Source: Mesostigma viride
Lineage: Eukaryota; Streptophyta; Mesostigmatophyceae; Mesostigmatales; Mesostigmataceae
Reading direction: 5' to 3'
DNA length: 64,000 nt
NCBI GenBank assembly: GCA_009746045.1
Contig: RPFO01000448.1
Coordinates: forward strand, 972,565-1,036,564
Positions within the stretch are counted from its first letter, which is position 1. Every line of letters starts with the position of its first letter. Shown here piece after piece: positions 42,648 to 54,182 of this stretch. A program made the position numbers and the translations under genes. The notes under the pieces are model-generated. The model was given only the letters and a program-made list of their open reading frames with translations, was not told the origin of the DNA and did not search any database.

Positions 42648-45600
42648 CAGTGTTTTTTTTAGTGGCGATACACCGCCAAATGTGGCGGTGTGGCACTTTT
42701 TTTGGCAAAATGTGGCGTTGCCACCCACTTTGACAGGGCTCCCAAGAAGCCACAATTTGGCCGTGCTGTTCTACTTCGTAGTTTCGTTTCGCCACAGGGT
42801 GGCCGTGCCTGAAGTTTACTCTAGTACAGGTTACGCCACAATTGGCGGTGTCAGCCGGTCTTCCGGTCGGCGTTCCGCCACAAGCCTCCCTAGTACTAGA
42901 CTACTACTATGAGTACTACTATGACTGACTGACTGCATAGTGCATGTACAGTACGTAGAGCCCGGCCGGCGGCCAAGTGCCAAGTGGCAAGTGGCCCGCT
43001 GCCCGAGACCAGAGCACGGAGAGTGCACTGTGCAGACTGCAGCTTGTGTGCATTTCATTAACTGCATTTTCACGACAGCTGGCTCATATAACAGCTGGCG
43101 AGTGGCGGCCTGGCGCCTCAGTATTAAGTCACTCGCCAGCCATACTGCATTGACTAATGTGTTTCGACTTTCGGCACTAGTAATCGTTGTTGTTAATTTA
43201 CCAAGTAGGAAAAATCCATGGCAGACGCTGGGCCGTTTAGGCCACCTGGGCCGCCGCAGGTAGTGAGGGGAGGAGAGAGAAGAAATAGTGTGTTTTATGG
43301 CACCGGGCTTGGCCGGAAGCCTTTGGCCCTCCCAGCCGGAATGCGATGCAAACCAATCTTTCCAGGTCCGAATGGAGCCTCCATTGTCGTTGGGAAAACC
43401 AAGGCGACGGTAGAGATCGCTCCCGAGGAGGCGAAAAGGCTTAGGTCGAAGGAGACGCGGGCTGCTGCTCGGCGGGTAGAGAGTGAGGGGGCGCCCGAAC
43501 ATCCCGAGGTGATAGGGGCAGACGCGAACTACATCAAGGTCAGCATTAAGGTCATGGACGGGGAAGTGGGGTCCGATGTGCCTTCGAATGGATGTGATGC
43601 GCCCCTCATTTCCTTGGTGCTGCTTTCCATTTTCGTAGCGCCACCTGCCAAGAGGGATTGGAAGGGCGCGGATGCCAATAGGAAGTGGAAACCCGAATGG
43701 GGGCTGCGTTTCCCATGGTTGCGCTATGACGAAGAGAAGGACGAAGCATACTGCGGCCCTTGCCGTGATGCCAAGGTCACCATCGGGCTGGGTAGGGGGA
43801 CCAAGGTTTTCAAGATCGACACTTTCAAGACACACGTTGTGGCTGACTCTCACGTGGCCGCCATTGCGAAGGAGAAGAGCGAGTGCCTGCGGGTGTATTC
43901 AGGGGAGGAGAGGAGCACGCAGAGCCGGCAGAGGCAGACGGTCATGGGCGAGTTTGCCCCCCCCCTGGTCAGCTGAGCAAGTCCGACCGACTTAAGCTCA
44001 AGCAGTTCAAGGCGATGGCGTACACCCTGGCGAAGGGTAAGCCTATGACTGATTATGAGTCGCTGCCAACGCTCCTTTGCGAATACGAGGAGATGAGGGA
44101 CGCGCTCCCCTCCCACCATTGGACTGACGGCTCAGGTTGGGAGATGGCGGAGGCGTTGGATGCCGTGTTGCTTGCTGACCTTAAGGCAAGGGTCGCCGCG
44201 GCTAGGTATGTCGCGGTCACCGTCGATGAGTCCAAGGCCAATGATAACGTAGAATTCATGTCGGTGGAGGTGGCTTTTGTGGAGGATGGAATAAAGCAGC
44301 AGGAGTTTGTCACGCTAAAAAAGGTGACTGCGGTGGACGCCCTCTCCCTGCACAACGAGCTGTGCATAGTAATGCGAGGCATGCTCGGAATCACGGACGA
44401 TCAGCTCGTGGTGAAGCTGGTTGGCTTCGGGTCAGATGGGGCATCGGTGATGATGGGGCAGCGGAAGGGTGTCGGGAAGAAGCTCTTGATGAGCAATGCA
44501 CCCTTCCTCGTGCCCATGCACTGCGCGCCGCACAAGCTCAGCCTGATAGCGAACGAGCTCAAGGGGAACTCCTTGTTTGCGCGGGTGGAGTCAATCCTCA
44601 AGTCAGCACACAACTGGGTGGCGCACTCAGCCATGAAGTCAGAGCAACTGAAGATGTGGCAGGGGATGCTGGGCACGGGTGGCCGGAAGCTGCAGCGCGT
44701 GTCCGACACACGCTGGCTTAGCGTGCAGGGGTGCCTCAACACGTTCCGCATTGAGTATCCTGCGATCGCCATGTGCTTGGCCACCTACCAACACAAGGAA
44801 GTGGAGCAAATGGCAGCAGCACAGGACTTGCTAGCCAACATGCTGGACATTGACACCCAGCTCGGGGTGGTCGTGTTCGCGCGCATGCTGGATGCCATGA
44901 ATTTCTTGGTCAAGCAGTGCCAGCAGCAGGACCTGCAGCTCGACACCCTTGCCCATGCGATCGAGGACTGCAAGACAACAATCCGTGATGAGTATGTGGA
45001 AGGGCCCAAGGTGTTCACTGGGACCCTCTGGAAGGGGTTTATAGACTTGGATGCCGACACGTCACCCTTTCTCACCGACCGCGGCGAGGTTTTCCGCAAC
45101 TGCCAGGAAATGGAACACCCGGTAACATGTCAAACGGTGCACGAGGCCTCGGGTTCTCGGGCTCGCTACGTTTCAGTGGCAAGTGTCACGGAGGAGGAGT
45201 TCAGACTCCGCGTAATTGCTGCGCAGGAGCAGGCTACCGCTGCGGCCAAGGTGGTGCTGGACGACTTCGATATCCGATTCCCACCAAACGGTCTGCTCTC
45301 CGCGATGTCCATTTTGCAGCCAGGCTGGTGGACTGAGAAGGAGCGCGACGTGGCCGAGGTGCAGAAACAAGTTCAGGTGCTCAAGCGCAAGTTTGCTGTG
45401 GGGGTCACCATGGTGAATGGGAAGAAGGTGGGCCCACTGATTTCCCCGTCCCTCCTGGATGACCAGCTCGACTCCTTTATGCTCATGATGAAGAGCAACA
45501 GCCAGGAGTACACGTCCGCAAGGGCGTTGTGGAAGGTTTTGTTGACCAACCCGCTCATGCACGAGTTTGTGGGGGCGTATCTGCAGCTGGCAGAGTTGAT

Positions 45601-46767
45601 GCTGCTCCTCCCTCTTACCAGCGTGGAGAATGAGCGGAGGTTCAGCCACATGAATTTCATTAAGAGCGATATTCGCAACCGCCTTCTCGAGCGCCATCTG
45701 AACGTGGCGGTCCGCATCTTTGCATGCAGCTCTTCATACGAAGACATGCCGATCCAGGCGGCATATGCAGTGTGGTCTGCGGAGAAGGGCCGCCGCGCAA
45801 CCGGCAGTGTTCTTACTTAAATACATAATTGCTTATATGATTCCTTGCTGCTAGCTACTAAGTTTTCTTATTTTCTGTGCTTTCCGCGGAATCTCAAATT
45901 TTGGGCAGCTAGCGTTTTCAAGTTTGTTGCCCGGCCTTCTGACGACAACGTAATTGCTTACATTGTCCCCGCCATCGGCATGTAGTCAAGTGTGCAAGCT
46001 AGTCATGGCTTCGCTTTTAGAGGGGCGTAATTATTAATGAACTTTAAATAAAATGATGAGGCCACCAATGAGCAATTGCGAATGAGCCATAATCCTTATT
46101 ATTCGTTCATGACGGAATCACGGAAACTAGGAAGCCAAACATTACTAAGTCGGTCGTGAGAAGTAATACTGCGCCAATACAACAAATTAAGTAAGTTCAA
46201 AGCACACAGTGCTTTTTTTTGAATTTATTCTCGCGTGACGTAGTGATTTCATAAATTTAGTACGGCCGCTTACTGAAGCTTATGAGCTGACTAACTTTCA
46301 GTTGACTTTTGACTGAGTAACCTCACTTCATAGTAGACTGAAACTAATTAGGTAACTATAATGCATCCTTAGTCTCATTATTTAACGCGTTAGTAAACAC
46401 TACACCTTCATAGGTTTTTATACTTTTCATTTAAGTAGGAAGACACAAGTGCAATTGAAGTATGATGAGAATGGGGCTGCCCGCCAGCAGGCCGGGCAGC
46501 CGGCGGCCCGGCGCCCGGCGCCGATGCCTGAGACGGAGACGCTCGCCCGCCTTGTGTACAGCCAGTACGGCGCCGCGCCGCGCTGACCCCACTGCCGGCA
46601 GGGTCATTTGCTGCACCAAAAAGCCAGCCCGCCACACGTGGCCGTGCCAAGCCCAATTTTAATTGGCTTAAAGCCACACATTGGCCGAGTAAACTGAAGT
46701 TTTCATAGTTCGAAACGCCACAAGTGGCCTAGCGCCACTAGTAGCGAAAACCTTAAAAAAAACACTG
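42648..46767 (+). mobile_element. autonomous-type hAT DNA transposon
   Basis: Bounded by a perfect 8 bp target-site duplication, tatcgtac, at 42640-42647 and 46768-46775. The terminal inverted repeats are CAGTGTTTTTTTTA and TAAAAAAAACACTG. Both subterminal regions are dense in GTGGCG / CGCCAC motifs (for example aatgtggcggtgtggcac), typical transposase-binding repeats of hAT elements. It carries one transposase gene on the plus strand (43218-45820). The exact duplication suggests recent insertion. Confidence 0.93.
43218..45820 (+). CDS. hAT transposase with one apparent frameshift
   Basis: The N-terminal frame (43218-43976) holds a TTF/BED-type zinc finger: KWKPEWGLRFPWLRYDEEKD, then CGPC, then FKTHVVADSH. 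The C-terminal frame (to 45820) holds the DDE core: YVAVTVDESKANDN, LVGFGSDGASVMMGQRKGVG, FLVPMHCAPHKLSL and VSDTRWLSVQ. The hAT dimerisation region is LLLPLTSVENERRFSHMNFI. The two frames meet at a run of nine C at 43957-43965. One base more would join them, so this is either a homopolymer sequencing error or a single-base lesion. Everything else is intact. It acts on its own CAGTG ends. The family resembles the ZNF862/DUF4371 group. Confidence 0.85.
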
Positions 46768-46775
46768 TATCGTAC

Positions 46776-47624
46776 CCGTCACTCGTGTGAACTGTGAATC
46801 TGTGATCACTGATCCCAGTCACCCAGTGAGTCCGTAGGCTGTAGCCCGTGTAGGTTCGTCATAGCCACTGGGCGGCCACAGCCTTCTGCCAGCTGCAACT
46901 CCTGAGTTCCGCACCAAGATACTGTCCGCTGTATCTTGGACCTGCCGTTGCTGCAGGGGGTGCCAGTTGCCACATGCCAGTGATGCCACCCCTCCTATAC
47001 ACCAAGTCAGTACCTCCTCTACACCAACTAATAAACCCAAGTCAAAAACACCCCTCCTATACACCAACTACCAAGTACAGTAGTAGAAAGGATCTTAATT
47101 GAGCTTACTACCGGCCCACCAACAACGTGCTCGCTGGCCGCCAATGTGTGCCCGTCGTTAGCAGTCATTTTGGCTAACTGGAGTCCTGCCACTTGCCATG
47201 CCGGGACGACAATCATAAAGATAACCACCCAAAGAGGCGTGTACGGACAAAACAACGAAGAACACTTTTCATGGCCTGTGCGACGCTCGTGTATCTTCGC
47301 TGGTTTTCGCTCTTCACGGCTCATCAATTTGTGGAAGGCAATTAATTCAGGCGGTGAGTGATTTACAGAGGCTACGTGTAGGGCTTTGACTACTAGGCTG
47401 CCGCAGTCTGTCGATGAATGCAACGAAAATTTTCGTCGTGTCCGGCGGTAGTTGCATGGGGTGAGTTCGGCTATGGAATGGCCAGCTACTGATTGAAGCC
47501 AGACGCTTCCAGTTGGAGCACTTTCCGCGTACCATTGTGTGCTCCTGTCTGGTTTGTCGCTCTAGAAAGTAGCAGTGACTCCGAAAGAGGATACCAAAGC
47601 AAATTCACGTATCGGTACGGCGAC
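46776..47624. other. upstream region of the RMD5 gene
   Basis: Intergenic sequence between the hAT duplication and the RMD5 start. A direct repeat, cacccctcctatacaccaa, occurs at about 46987 and 47049. No core promoter can be assigned with confidence. Confidence 0.4.
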
Positions 47625-49193
47625 ATGGATACCTTAACCGGCTCGCTGGAAAGCGTAGCTAAGAAACAAAAAACGACGTACACAAAGTCGTGCGAGGGAA
47701 TTGGGTCTCTGGTAGACAAATTGAAGAAAGCCAAGCAAATGCTCGCTATTTCTGGAGACTCTCAGGTCGTCATGTCCACTCTACAGGCCAGCGTGCGAGA
47801 GATGGGGCTGGTGGCGCAGCTCTCCGCGCAGACGAAGGAAATGCATGGGGCGTTGAGCAAATTGGGCAAGGCCATGGACAAATTCTTCGTGAGCGACATT
47901 TCCAAGGTGTCGCGTGAGGGCGTCGTGTTCGACGAGTCCATATTGAACACGGAGATTCTGCACCACCTGTATCGGCAGGGCCGCTTTGACCTGGCTGACA
48001 CGTTCATGCGGGAAGCGGGCGTCCAAATCCAAAAACCCGGTGACAAAGCCAACGAGGAAGCCGGTGGCGAGCCCGCGAAGGAGCCATGCGAGACCTTCCG
48101 CGCCATGCACGAAATTCTGGCGCACATGCGGCAGCGGGACCTAGGGCCCGCCCTCGCCTGGGCCGAAAAGCACCGCGACGAGCTGGCCAAATGCCGTCGG
48201 CGGCCGTCGCCGATCGAGGCATGCAACCTGGAGTTCCACCTGCACAAGCTGCGGTTCGTGGACTGCTTGCGGACGCAGGGCCGCGTAGAAGCGCTTGGGT
48301 ATGCGCGCGCCCACCTGAGCAAGTTTGCCAGCAGCCACATGCGGGAGGTGCAGCGGCTCATGGGCTGCCTGCTGTGGGCGGACCGGCTGGAGAGCTCGCC
48401 GTACGCGGACCTGCTGTCGGAGAAGCACTGGTCGGACGCCACGCTCGGCTTCATGCACGACTACTGCTTTGTCGCACGGCAGCCGTTTGAGAGCCCGCTC
48501 TGCGTGTGCGTCACCGCGGGGGCCGTCGCGCTGCCCATGCTGCTCAAGCTGGCGTCGGTGAGTCTCTTGCACGCGTGCTCGTGCTGTTTAGGCTCGCGTC
48601 GGACAGGTTCTGTCCTTTTGGGGGGGGGGTGTTGGGGGGTTGGGTCATGCTGTTTGAGTAACTAGCATCCCTGCCCATGATGTTCACACTGGCATAGTGG
48701 GTGGCAGTTATGTCACCCGATTCTCTTTAGACTGGCGTTGGTGACTGTCGTTTCTTTCTGGTCATGCCATCCTTAAGCGGGCATCGTTGCATGCACCTTC
48801 TTCCCGCCGAATCGTACCTTCTGTTTGCCTCCTTTTCTTGCGTCTGTTCACACTCTGGACATGCCCAACTTTGTACTGGGGCTCGCGTGCTCAATTTCTA
48901 ACCCGCCACTCGCCCAGGTGATGACGGGCAAGAGCCAGGACAACTGGGACACATGTAAGGAGCTGCCCGTGGAGATCGACCTAGGCCGTGAGTTCCACTT
49001 CCACTCGGTGTTCAGCTGCCCCGTCTCTCGCGACCAGGCCACGCCGGACAATCCGCCGATGCTGCTGCCGTGCGGCCACGTGCTGTGCAATAGCTCGGTG
49101 CAGCGGCTGGCCAAGGGGAGCGCGCGCGCGTTCAAGTGCCCGTACTGCCCGAGTGAGACGACCACGGCGCAGTGCAAGCAGATCCACTTGTGA
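47625..49193 (+). CDS. RMD5: RMD5/GID2 RING subunit of CTLH/GID E3 ligase
   Basis: Two exons, 47625-48557 and 48918-49193, join in phase 0 to give 402 codons, close to yeast Rmd5 (about 420) and human RMND5A (391). I chose the ATG at 47625 because MDTLTGSLESVAKKQKT aligns with the family N-terminus; the frame is open further upstream. LisH-like (HHLYRQGRFDLADTFMREAG) and CTLH-like (ILAHMRQRDLGPALAWAEKH) segments follow, then the CRA region. The C-terminal degenerate RING reads CPVSRDQ, MLLPCGHVLCNSSVQRLAKG and FKCPYCPSE. Known role: with the MAEA/GID9 partner it forms the catalytic RING pair of the GID/CTLH ubiquitin ligase. The final codons seed a minisatellite. Confidence 0.92.
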
Positions 49194-49497
49194 CATGGCG
49201 CAGTGCAAGCAGATCCACTTGTGACATGGCGCAGTGCAAGCAGGTCCACTTGTGACGTGGCGCAGTGCAAGCAGATCCACTTGTGACATGGCGCAGTGCA
49301 AGCAGATCCACTTGTGACATGGCGCAGTGCAAGCAGATCCACTTGTGACGTGGCGCAGTGCAAGCAGATCCACTTGTGACGTGGCGCAGTGCAAGCAGAT
49401 CCACTTGTGACGTGGCGCAGTGCAAGCAGATCCACTTGTGATGTGGCGCAGTGCAAGCAGGTCCACTTGTGACGTGGCGCAGCGCAAGCAGGTCCAA
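49167..49497 (+). repeat. 31 bp minisatellite derived from RMD5 3' codons
   Basis: Eleven copies at 31 bp spacing from 49167. The first copy is coding (AQCKQIHL-stop) and the rest lie downstream. Copies differ at a few positions (gacatg/gacgtg, agatcc/aggtcc). Confidence 0.92.
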
Positions 49498-50387
49498 TGC
49501 ATTACCCGTGGCGGCATGAGCAGCGTCAAGCTCCTTAGACATGGCGGCTTGGATGGACTATGCTTCTAAGTGATGGCATTCCCAGCTGACTGCCGCTTGC
49601 TTCTAAGTGATGGCATTCCCAGCTGACTGCCGCTTGGAAGGTGGCAGGGCATGAGTAGAATGCATATTCGGGCGTTCGTCATGCGTACATTTCCCCTGTG
49701 AATGCGGAGCCAGAATTCTGGTATCTGACCCCTGTCCTTGATTACCCATTCATGCGCCTGAACAACAAACGGCATATGGAGCCCTACAGCATCAGAAGGG
49801 AGAGAGAACGTAATCAGGCGATGGACGATGAGTGGACCCGGGTAGTGCTATGATGCCAGCCAGTGTAGGTCATGACAGCCAGCACACGGGGACATTTTGG
49901 GTGGACCAGTGGAATTGCTACGGCTTCAGTGTTGTGGTTAACCTTGCGGTAGTCCTTGAGTAAGTAATCAGGCCATTCTATGTTGAGGCCTTGTGTACAG
50001 ATGTGAAATGTAGGAAGACAAATTTGTTTTTAGTTTCTGAGAATGACAAAAAGTGACATGGGGGTTGAAATAACATGGCCGGGCATACCAAGTCCATTTC
50101 AATGCACAAGGCTGCACATTTCCATCACCATTCATATTCATCATCCTGAACGACTCGAACATGCGGACAACTAGATAACGGCAGGCTCGAGCTACCATGG
50201 TCCGGATTCTCCCGATTTCTGGCCTGCGCTGGTTGTACTCTCCTTGATACCAAGACCATGCTCGGAGATTGGCAGAACTCTCCAGGTTTTCAGCACTAGG
50301 TGTATCAGCTGGAATGTGTACATTACTTCATGAATTCCCAATCGGTGCGCATGTGAGCTGTATTCTGACATGAGCGTCTGGGGTCAT
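49498..50387. other. intergenic, only a dispersed repeat
   Basis: A short direct repeat (aagtgatggcattcccagctgactgccgctt region, copies at about 49568 and 49606) and, at 50099-50250, copy 2 of the dispersed repeat seen at 38793. No gene is recognised. Confidence 0.55.
50099..50250 (+). repeat. dispersed repeat, copy 2
   Basis: Same-orientation copy of 38793-38938. Both contain gataacggcaggctcgagct and tctggcctgcgctggttgt. Confidence 0.8.
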
Positions 50388-50398
50388 TGAAGGGCTAT

Positions 50399-50899
50399 TA
50401 ATTAATTAATTAGGAACATAACTCCGTTGGGAGTATATGTAGCACATAGCCCTGAGAAGGGGCATATGAGCCTATAATACATTCTAAGCTACGTACTTCC
50501 TGCAAGGGTGGGAATGTAAACAACACTTGCTCTAGGTGCACCAGGGCACCCGCACCCTCATGGTCTATCACGCTATGCCCGGGTAAGGGGGGAGCATGCC
50601 TGTGAGGGGGAAGATCATCATGGCTATACAAGAGCTATGGCATGGCTTCTCAGCAGAGAGTGACTCCCTGCATGGGCACAACATTACTAAATAAGGCTAG
50701 GCATCGTCTGGAGTGTGGCACATCATAGGCACACATGTACATGACTAAAAAGGCTAGGCCTCAGCTGGTATAGTGCCTGTAGTAGGCGGGCATGTACAAG
50801 GCCACTGTCTAACTATTCTACACTACTGCTGTATTCCCCTAGGCTGGGGCTGGAGTGGCTGGGGCCGCGGTGGTCGAGGGGGTCGCTTGCCAGGGCTTG
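50399..50899 (-). mobile_element. family A ORF1-only retroelement, 501 bp 3' copy
   Basis: Flanked by tgaagggctat at 50388-50398 and 50900-50910. On the minus strand it starts in the last ORF1 codons (the acaagccctggcaagcgacc block also found near 34540), passes the 3'UTR and ends with ACATatactcccaacggagttATGT and TTAATTAATTAA. It is the clearest evidence that the family A 3'UTR directly follows ORF1. Confidence 0.88.
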
Positions 50900-51009
50900 T
50901 GAAGGGCTATACCATGTCCTAATCATGTTATGTAGTCACGCAGTCATGCTGCATGGCCGGGGCCACATCCAGCAGGTTAACCTATATACAGGAGATGCAT
51001 GGTGAGAGA

Positions 51010-51380
51010 TGGCCCCAAGGGCATTCCCAAAAGGGTAGGGAAACATGTCACGAACTACGTCCAGATGTTGCTGGATATGACCTACTGGTCCCAGCCCAGT
51101 TTGAATACCGCATCCACTCTCTCCCCCTTCTTTGGACTGCCATGCAGAACAAGACGCGGTGGCAAAAGATTGTCAAGGCTCACACGCCCGACCCTGTGGG
51201 CAAGCCACCTCCCCCCAAGAGGAGGAGGCGTTTTGATGAGTAGGGTAGTTAGGATTTTTCTAGACTAGATAGATTAGCGTTAGAATAGTCGGATTACGCG
51301 GCTCTCCCCACTCCACCACGCATCAAAGAATATGTGCTACATGATCTCCCAACGGAGGCATGTTATAATTTAATAATTTA
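51010..51380 (+). mobile_element. RT retroelement, 371 bp 3' copy
   Basis: Flanked by atggtgagaga at 50999-51009 and 51381-51391. It encodes the RT element C-terminus (FEYRIHSLPLLWTAMQNKTR, GKPPPPKRRRRFDE-stop at 51243). It then has the 3'UTR, stem-loop ACATgatctcccaacggaggCATGT and an AATTTAATAATTTA tail. Confidence 0.9.
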
Positions 51381-51391
51381 ATGGTGAGAGA

Positions 51392-54182
51392 CGTACCTCA
51401 TATATACGCCACGTAGCCATGCATCATGAAAGGCGTCACAACAGCCCGTGGGCCGGTGTTAATTAGCGCGCATATCCAAAGCGCACATGTCTTTGGTGGT
51501 TCACGGCGGGGGAAAAAAATACCGGCCACGGCGCTAGTGTTAACTCTTGATGTATATGCATAGTGTCCTTTTGCGGATGACTGTAGGTGTAAGTTGGCGA
51601 TGCCATGGTAACCGGAGACGTCCGTCCTATAGTCAGCAAAATTGGTGCGAGAGGTCCCCAGTTCGATTCCGGTCGGATTCATTTGCAGATCGCGTTTTCC
51701 GCGTTTTCCGCGGCCTGGCACTGAACGCAAAGGTTTTCACCTTTGCGGAGTGTCTGATCAGAATAGTGTCCCCTCCCCTCAAATGGACTTAGCTTTTCTG
51801 GCTTCTCTGGGGATTTCTTGTGGCGGAGGAAGGTGAGCCACAGCTCTCGACGTTGCAAGTATAGCTAGATTCATTGAATCAGATCTCCATCTTCTTCAAG
51901 TTCAAAAATCTTACGATTTGAGTTACTATCTATGAACATACAGGAGGGACCGCTAAACCCAAGCTGTGGTACGGCAGTACCGCCGTGGACTGCGTAGCTG
52001 TCATGCAAGACGAGAGGAGGGAAGGAATACCTAACTGCCCGGAAAGCTGCATGGCGCTGGGCAAATTAGAAAACACCATGAATATCGTGGCTAGCATATA
52101 TCATTGGATACTTCCACGAACAAAACAAGTCGATCCATGCACAAACAGAAGTCTAACTTGCAGCCACATACCAGTATCCAGCTAGGCTCCCATGGCTGGC
52201 ATTGGCGGTAGCTAGTTCCATCCATCCAAAGTCTTCGCTCAAACCTGACCTCCGCACCTGACAATACAAATCCATACGCAGGTAGCCCAACTAACGCTAA
52301 AGTGAAATATTCGGTACGAATCTGGATTCAAACACAGGACCTCTTACATGATTTCGCGACTATAGACGTCTCCTGATCCGAAGGCATCCCAAGCTATAGC
52401 CCAACTGCGAAAAAGTTCTTTACCGGCGAGCGGTGCAAGTGCGTCCGACGATATAGTGTGCATGCGCACCTGACCCCCCACGCTCCGCAAGACACGCGCA
52501 GCACCCCACCATGGCAAACACGGCACCACCCCCATTGGTGAAGCGCCCCGCGTGCACCACCATCATCTGTCCCGCGCCTCCTGCAGAGGCCTGGGGGGTG
52601 GGTGGCCACGTGACGGGTGCGCACAACCACCTTGGTGTTACGGCCACCTCTCGACACGTGTGCGCGTATGCTGGTGGATGGTACGTGTAGTGCGTGGTGC
52701 TAGATGCATGCAACCGGGGAGGGGGTGGCAGGGTGGGCGGGCTGCCACACCCTCAGGTGGGGTGCGCGCAACAGGGGTGGCCGTACTACCAAGGTGGTGC
52801 GCGCACCCGTCACGTGGACGCCACCCGCCAGCACTAGAGGCACGCACCACCTGGCACCCATCGCGCGTCAGTATTAGCATTCGCATCCCCCCCTATAACC
52901 ACCACGTTATCCACACAAGCCATTCAGACAATCTAGAACTCCATGCATTATTCCTTGTGCTTGTTACTGGTAAATTTTGTTTAGCTGACGCATTATGCCT
53001 TTCATGAACCACCGTTGCAGCAATTGAAGCCGATACCTTGTTACAACTGCGTCATGATATATGACCACAAAGTAATTAAACTCATGAATCATCTGGAAAC
53101 CTGTGTAGAACATGCGGGAGCATGAAGGCCACAATGCTCAATTAACGCCCCTGATCGTCAGTCTGTCATGCATGGGTAATTATTACAACGTGGAGGGATA
53201 ATCGGCCATCAGAGCGACGACCACCGCATACGAACCCTTAACACATTGATCAGCATACGGATCACGAAGCCTTCGTTGGGAGGACGTGAAGTTGTTGTAA
53301 GCCCACCACTACTTATGTTAGTTAATGGAATACCGCCTTCAATGTGCAGCTGACGTCGAAGATCAACCAAAAGTTTCCCCGTGCGCGAAGGAGCCAGGAC
53401 TTGCTGGACATACAAACCTTTGAAGGAGAATACACCGCATCACGTGGTTGTTTTGTAGTGACCATGGAAGCGAGTTTCGAAACCAGAACCTCTAGCCTGA
53501 TCCTCTGTGTTGATAGCCCCTTCCGAATGAGAATTTATCTCGTGGTTCATGTTCATTTCTCACGACTGGTTACTGGGACTACTCGGCTTCTCGGCGTGCG
53601 CCCGAAGGATTCGACCTCCCAAATAATAATTAATGGTGCACGAAAGGTGTGGACTGCTGCCGGTTTCCTCCACTCCCAAATTCACGGTTTTTGCTGAGTG
53701 TGTGTTGCCTGAGTGAGTTGCCATGATTGTGTGTTTCTACTTTCTCACTTCTCAGATGTGTGTTTCTCACTTCTCAGATGTGTGTTTCTCACTTCTCAGA
53801 TGCTCTATTTGGCTAGTAATTTCCTTCTAAATAAATGGAACAACGAATACCAGGTTCCTTATTATAATTACTCTTAGTTATCGGAGTTATAGAATTTACT
53901 ATATGAGTCGATATGTGAGTATGTGACGGACGGTTTTATTCGTCCATGCCCTGTCCATGCAACCAGTATCGCTCAACTCCACGGACTTCTGCTGCCATAC
54001 TTCGCGAGTGCATGAAAAACGAGGAAGAAGTGCTCACGTTGCAGTGGCATTTGCTACCCTGCAGGCTATGGCTGGTTTGCCGACTGGTCATGGGATTCAT
54101 AATTAAATTACATCAGCCATTTTGTGCTAGGTAGCATAGCAGTAATCTGTTTGCGTGCTAGCGGGCGAACCCGCTCGTCAAA
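51392..54182. other. intergenic region with foldback and tRNA-like fragments
   Basis: No protein gene is supported. An imperfect inverted repeat has arms near 52597-52650 and 52775-52830 (cacgtgacgggtgcgc, ccaccttgg). Short sequences resembling tRNA T-arms (B-box) occur at about 51660 (plus), about 52335 (minus) and about 53475 (minus), without a complete cloverleaf. A 22 bp unit (tgtgtttctcacttctcagatg) repeats three times near 53732-53800. Confidence 0.45.

Noticed and set aside
45173-45697. Minus-strand ORF of 174 codons
   Set aside because: Shadow of the hAT transposase.
47762-48572. Minus and alternative-frame ORFs over RMD5
   Set aside because: GC-rich shadows of a recognised gene.
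48848-49542. Minus-strand ORFs with a periodic SACTAPRHKWICLHCAT peptide
   Set aside because: Antisense of the 31 bp RMD5-derived minisatellite. The three frames are open because of the repeat, not because of coding.
50399-50899. A tRNA-derived SINE
   Set aside because: Its body aligns with the ORF1 end and 3'UTR of the 2.0 kb element, so it is a truncated copy of that element, not a separate SINE.
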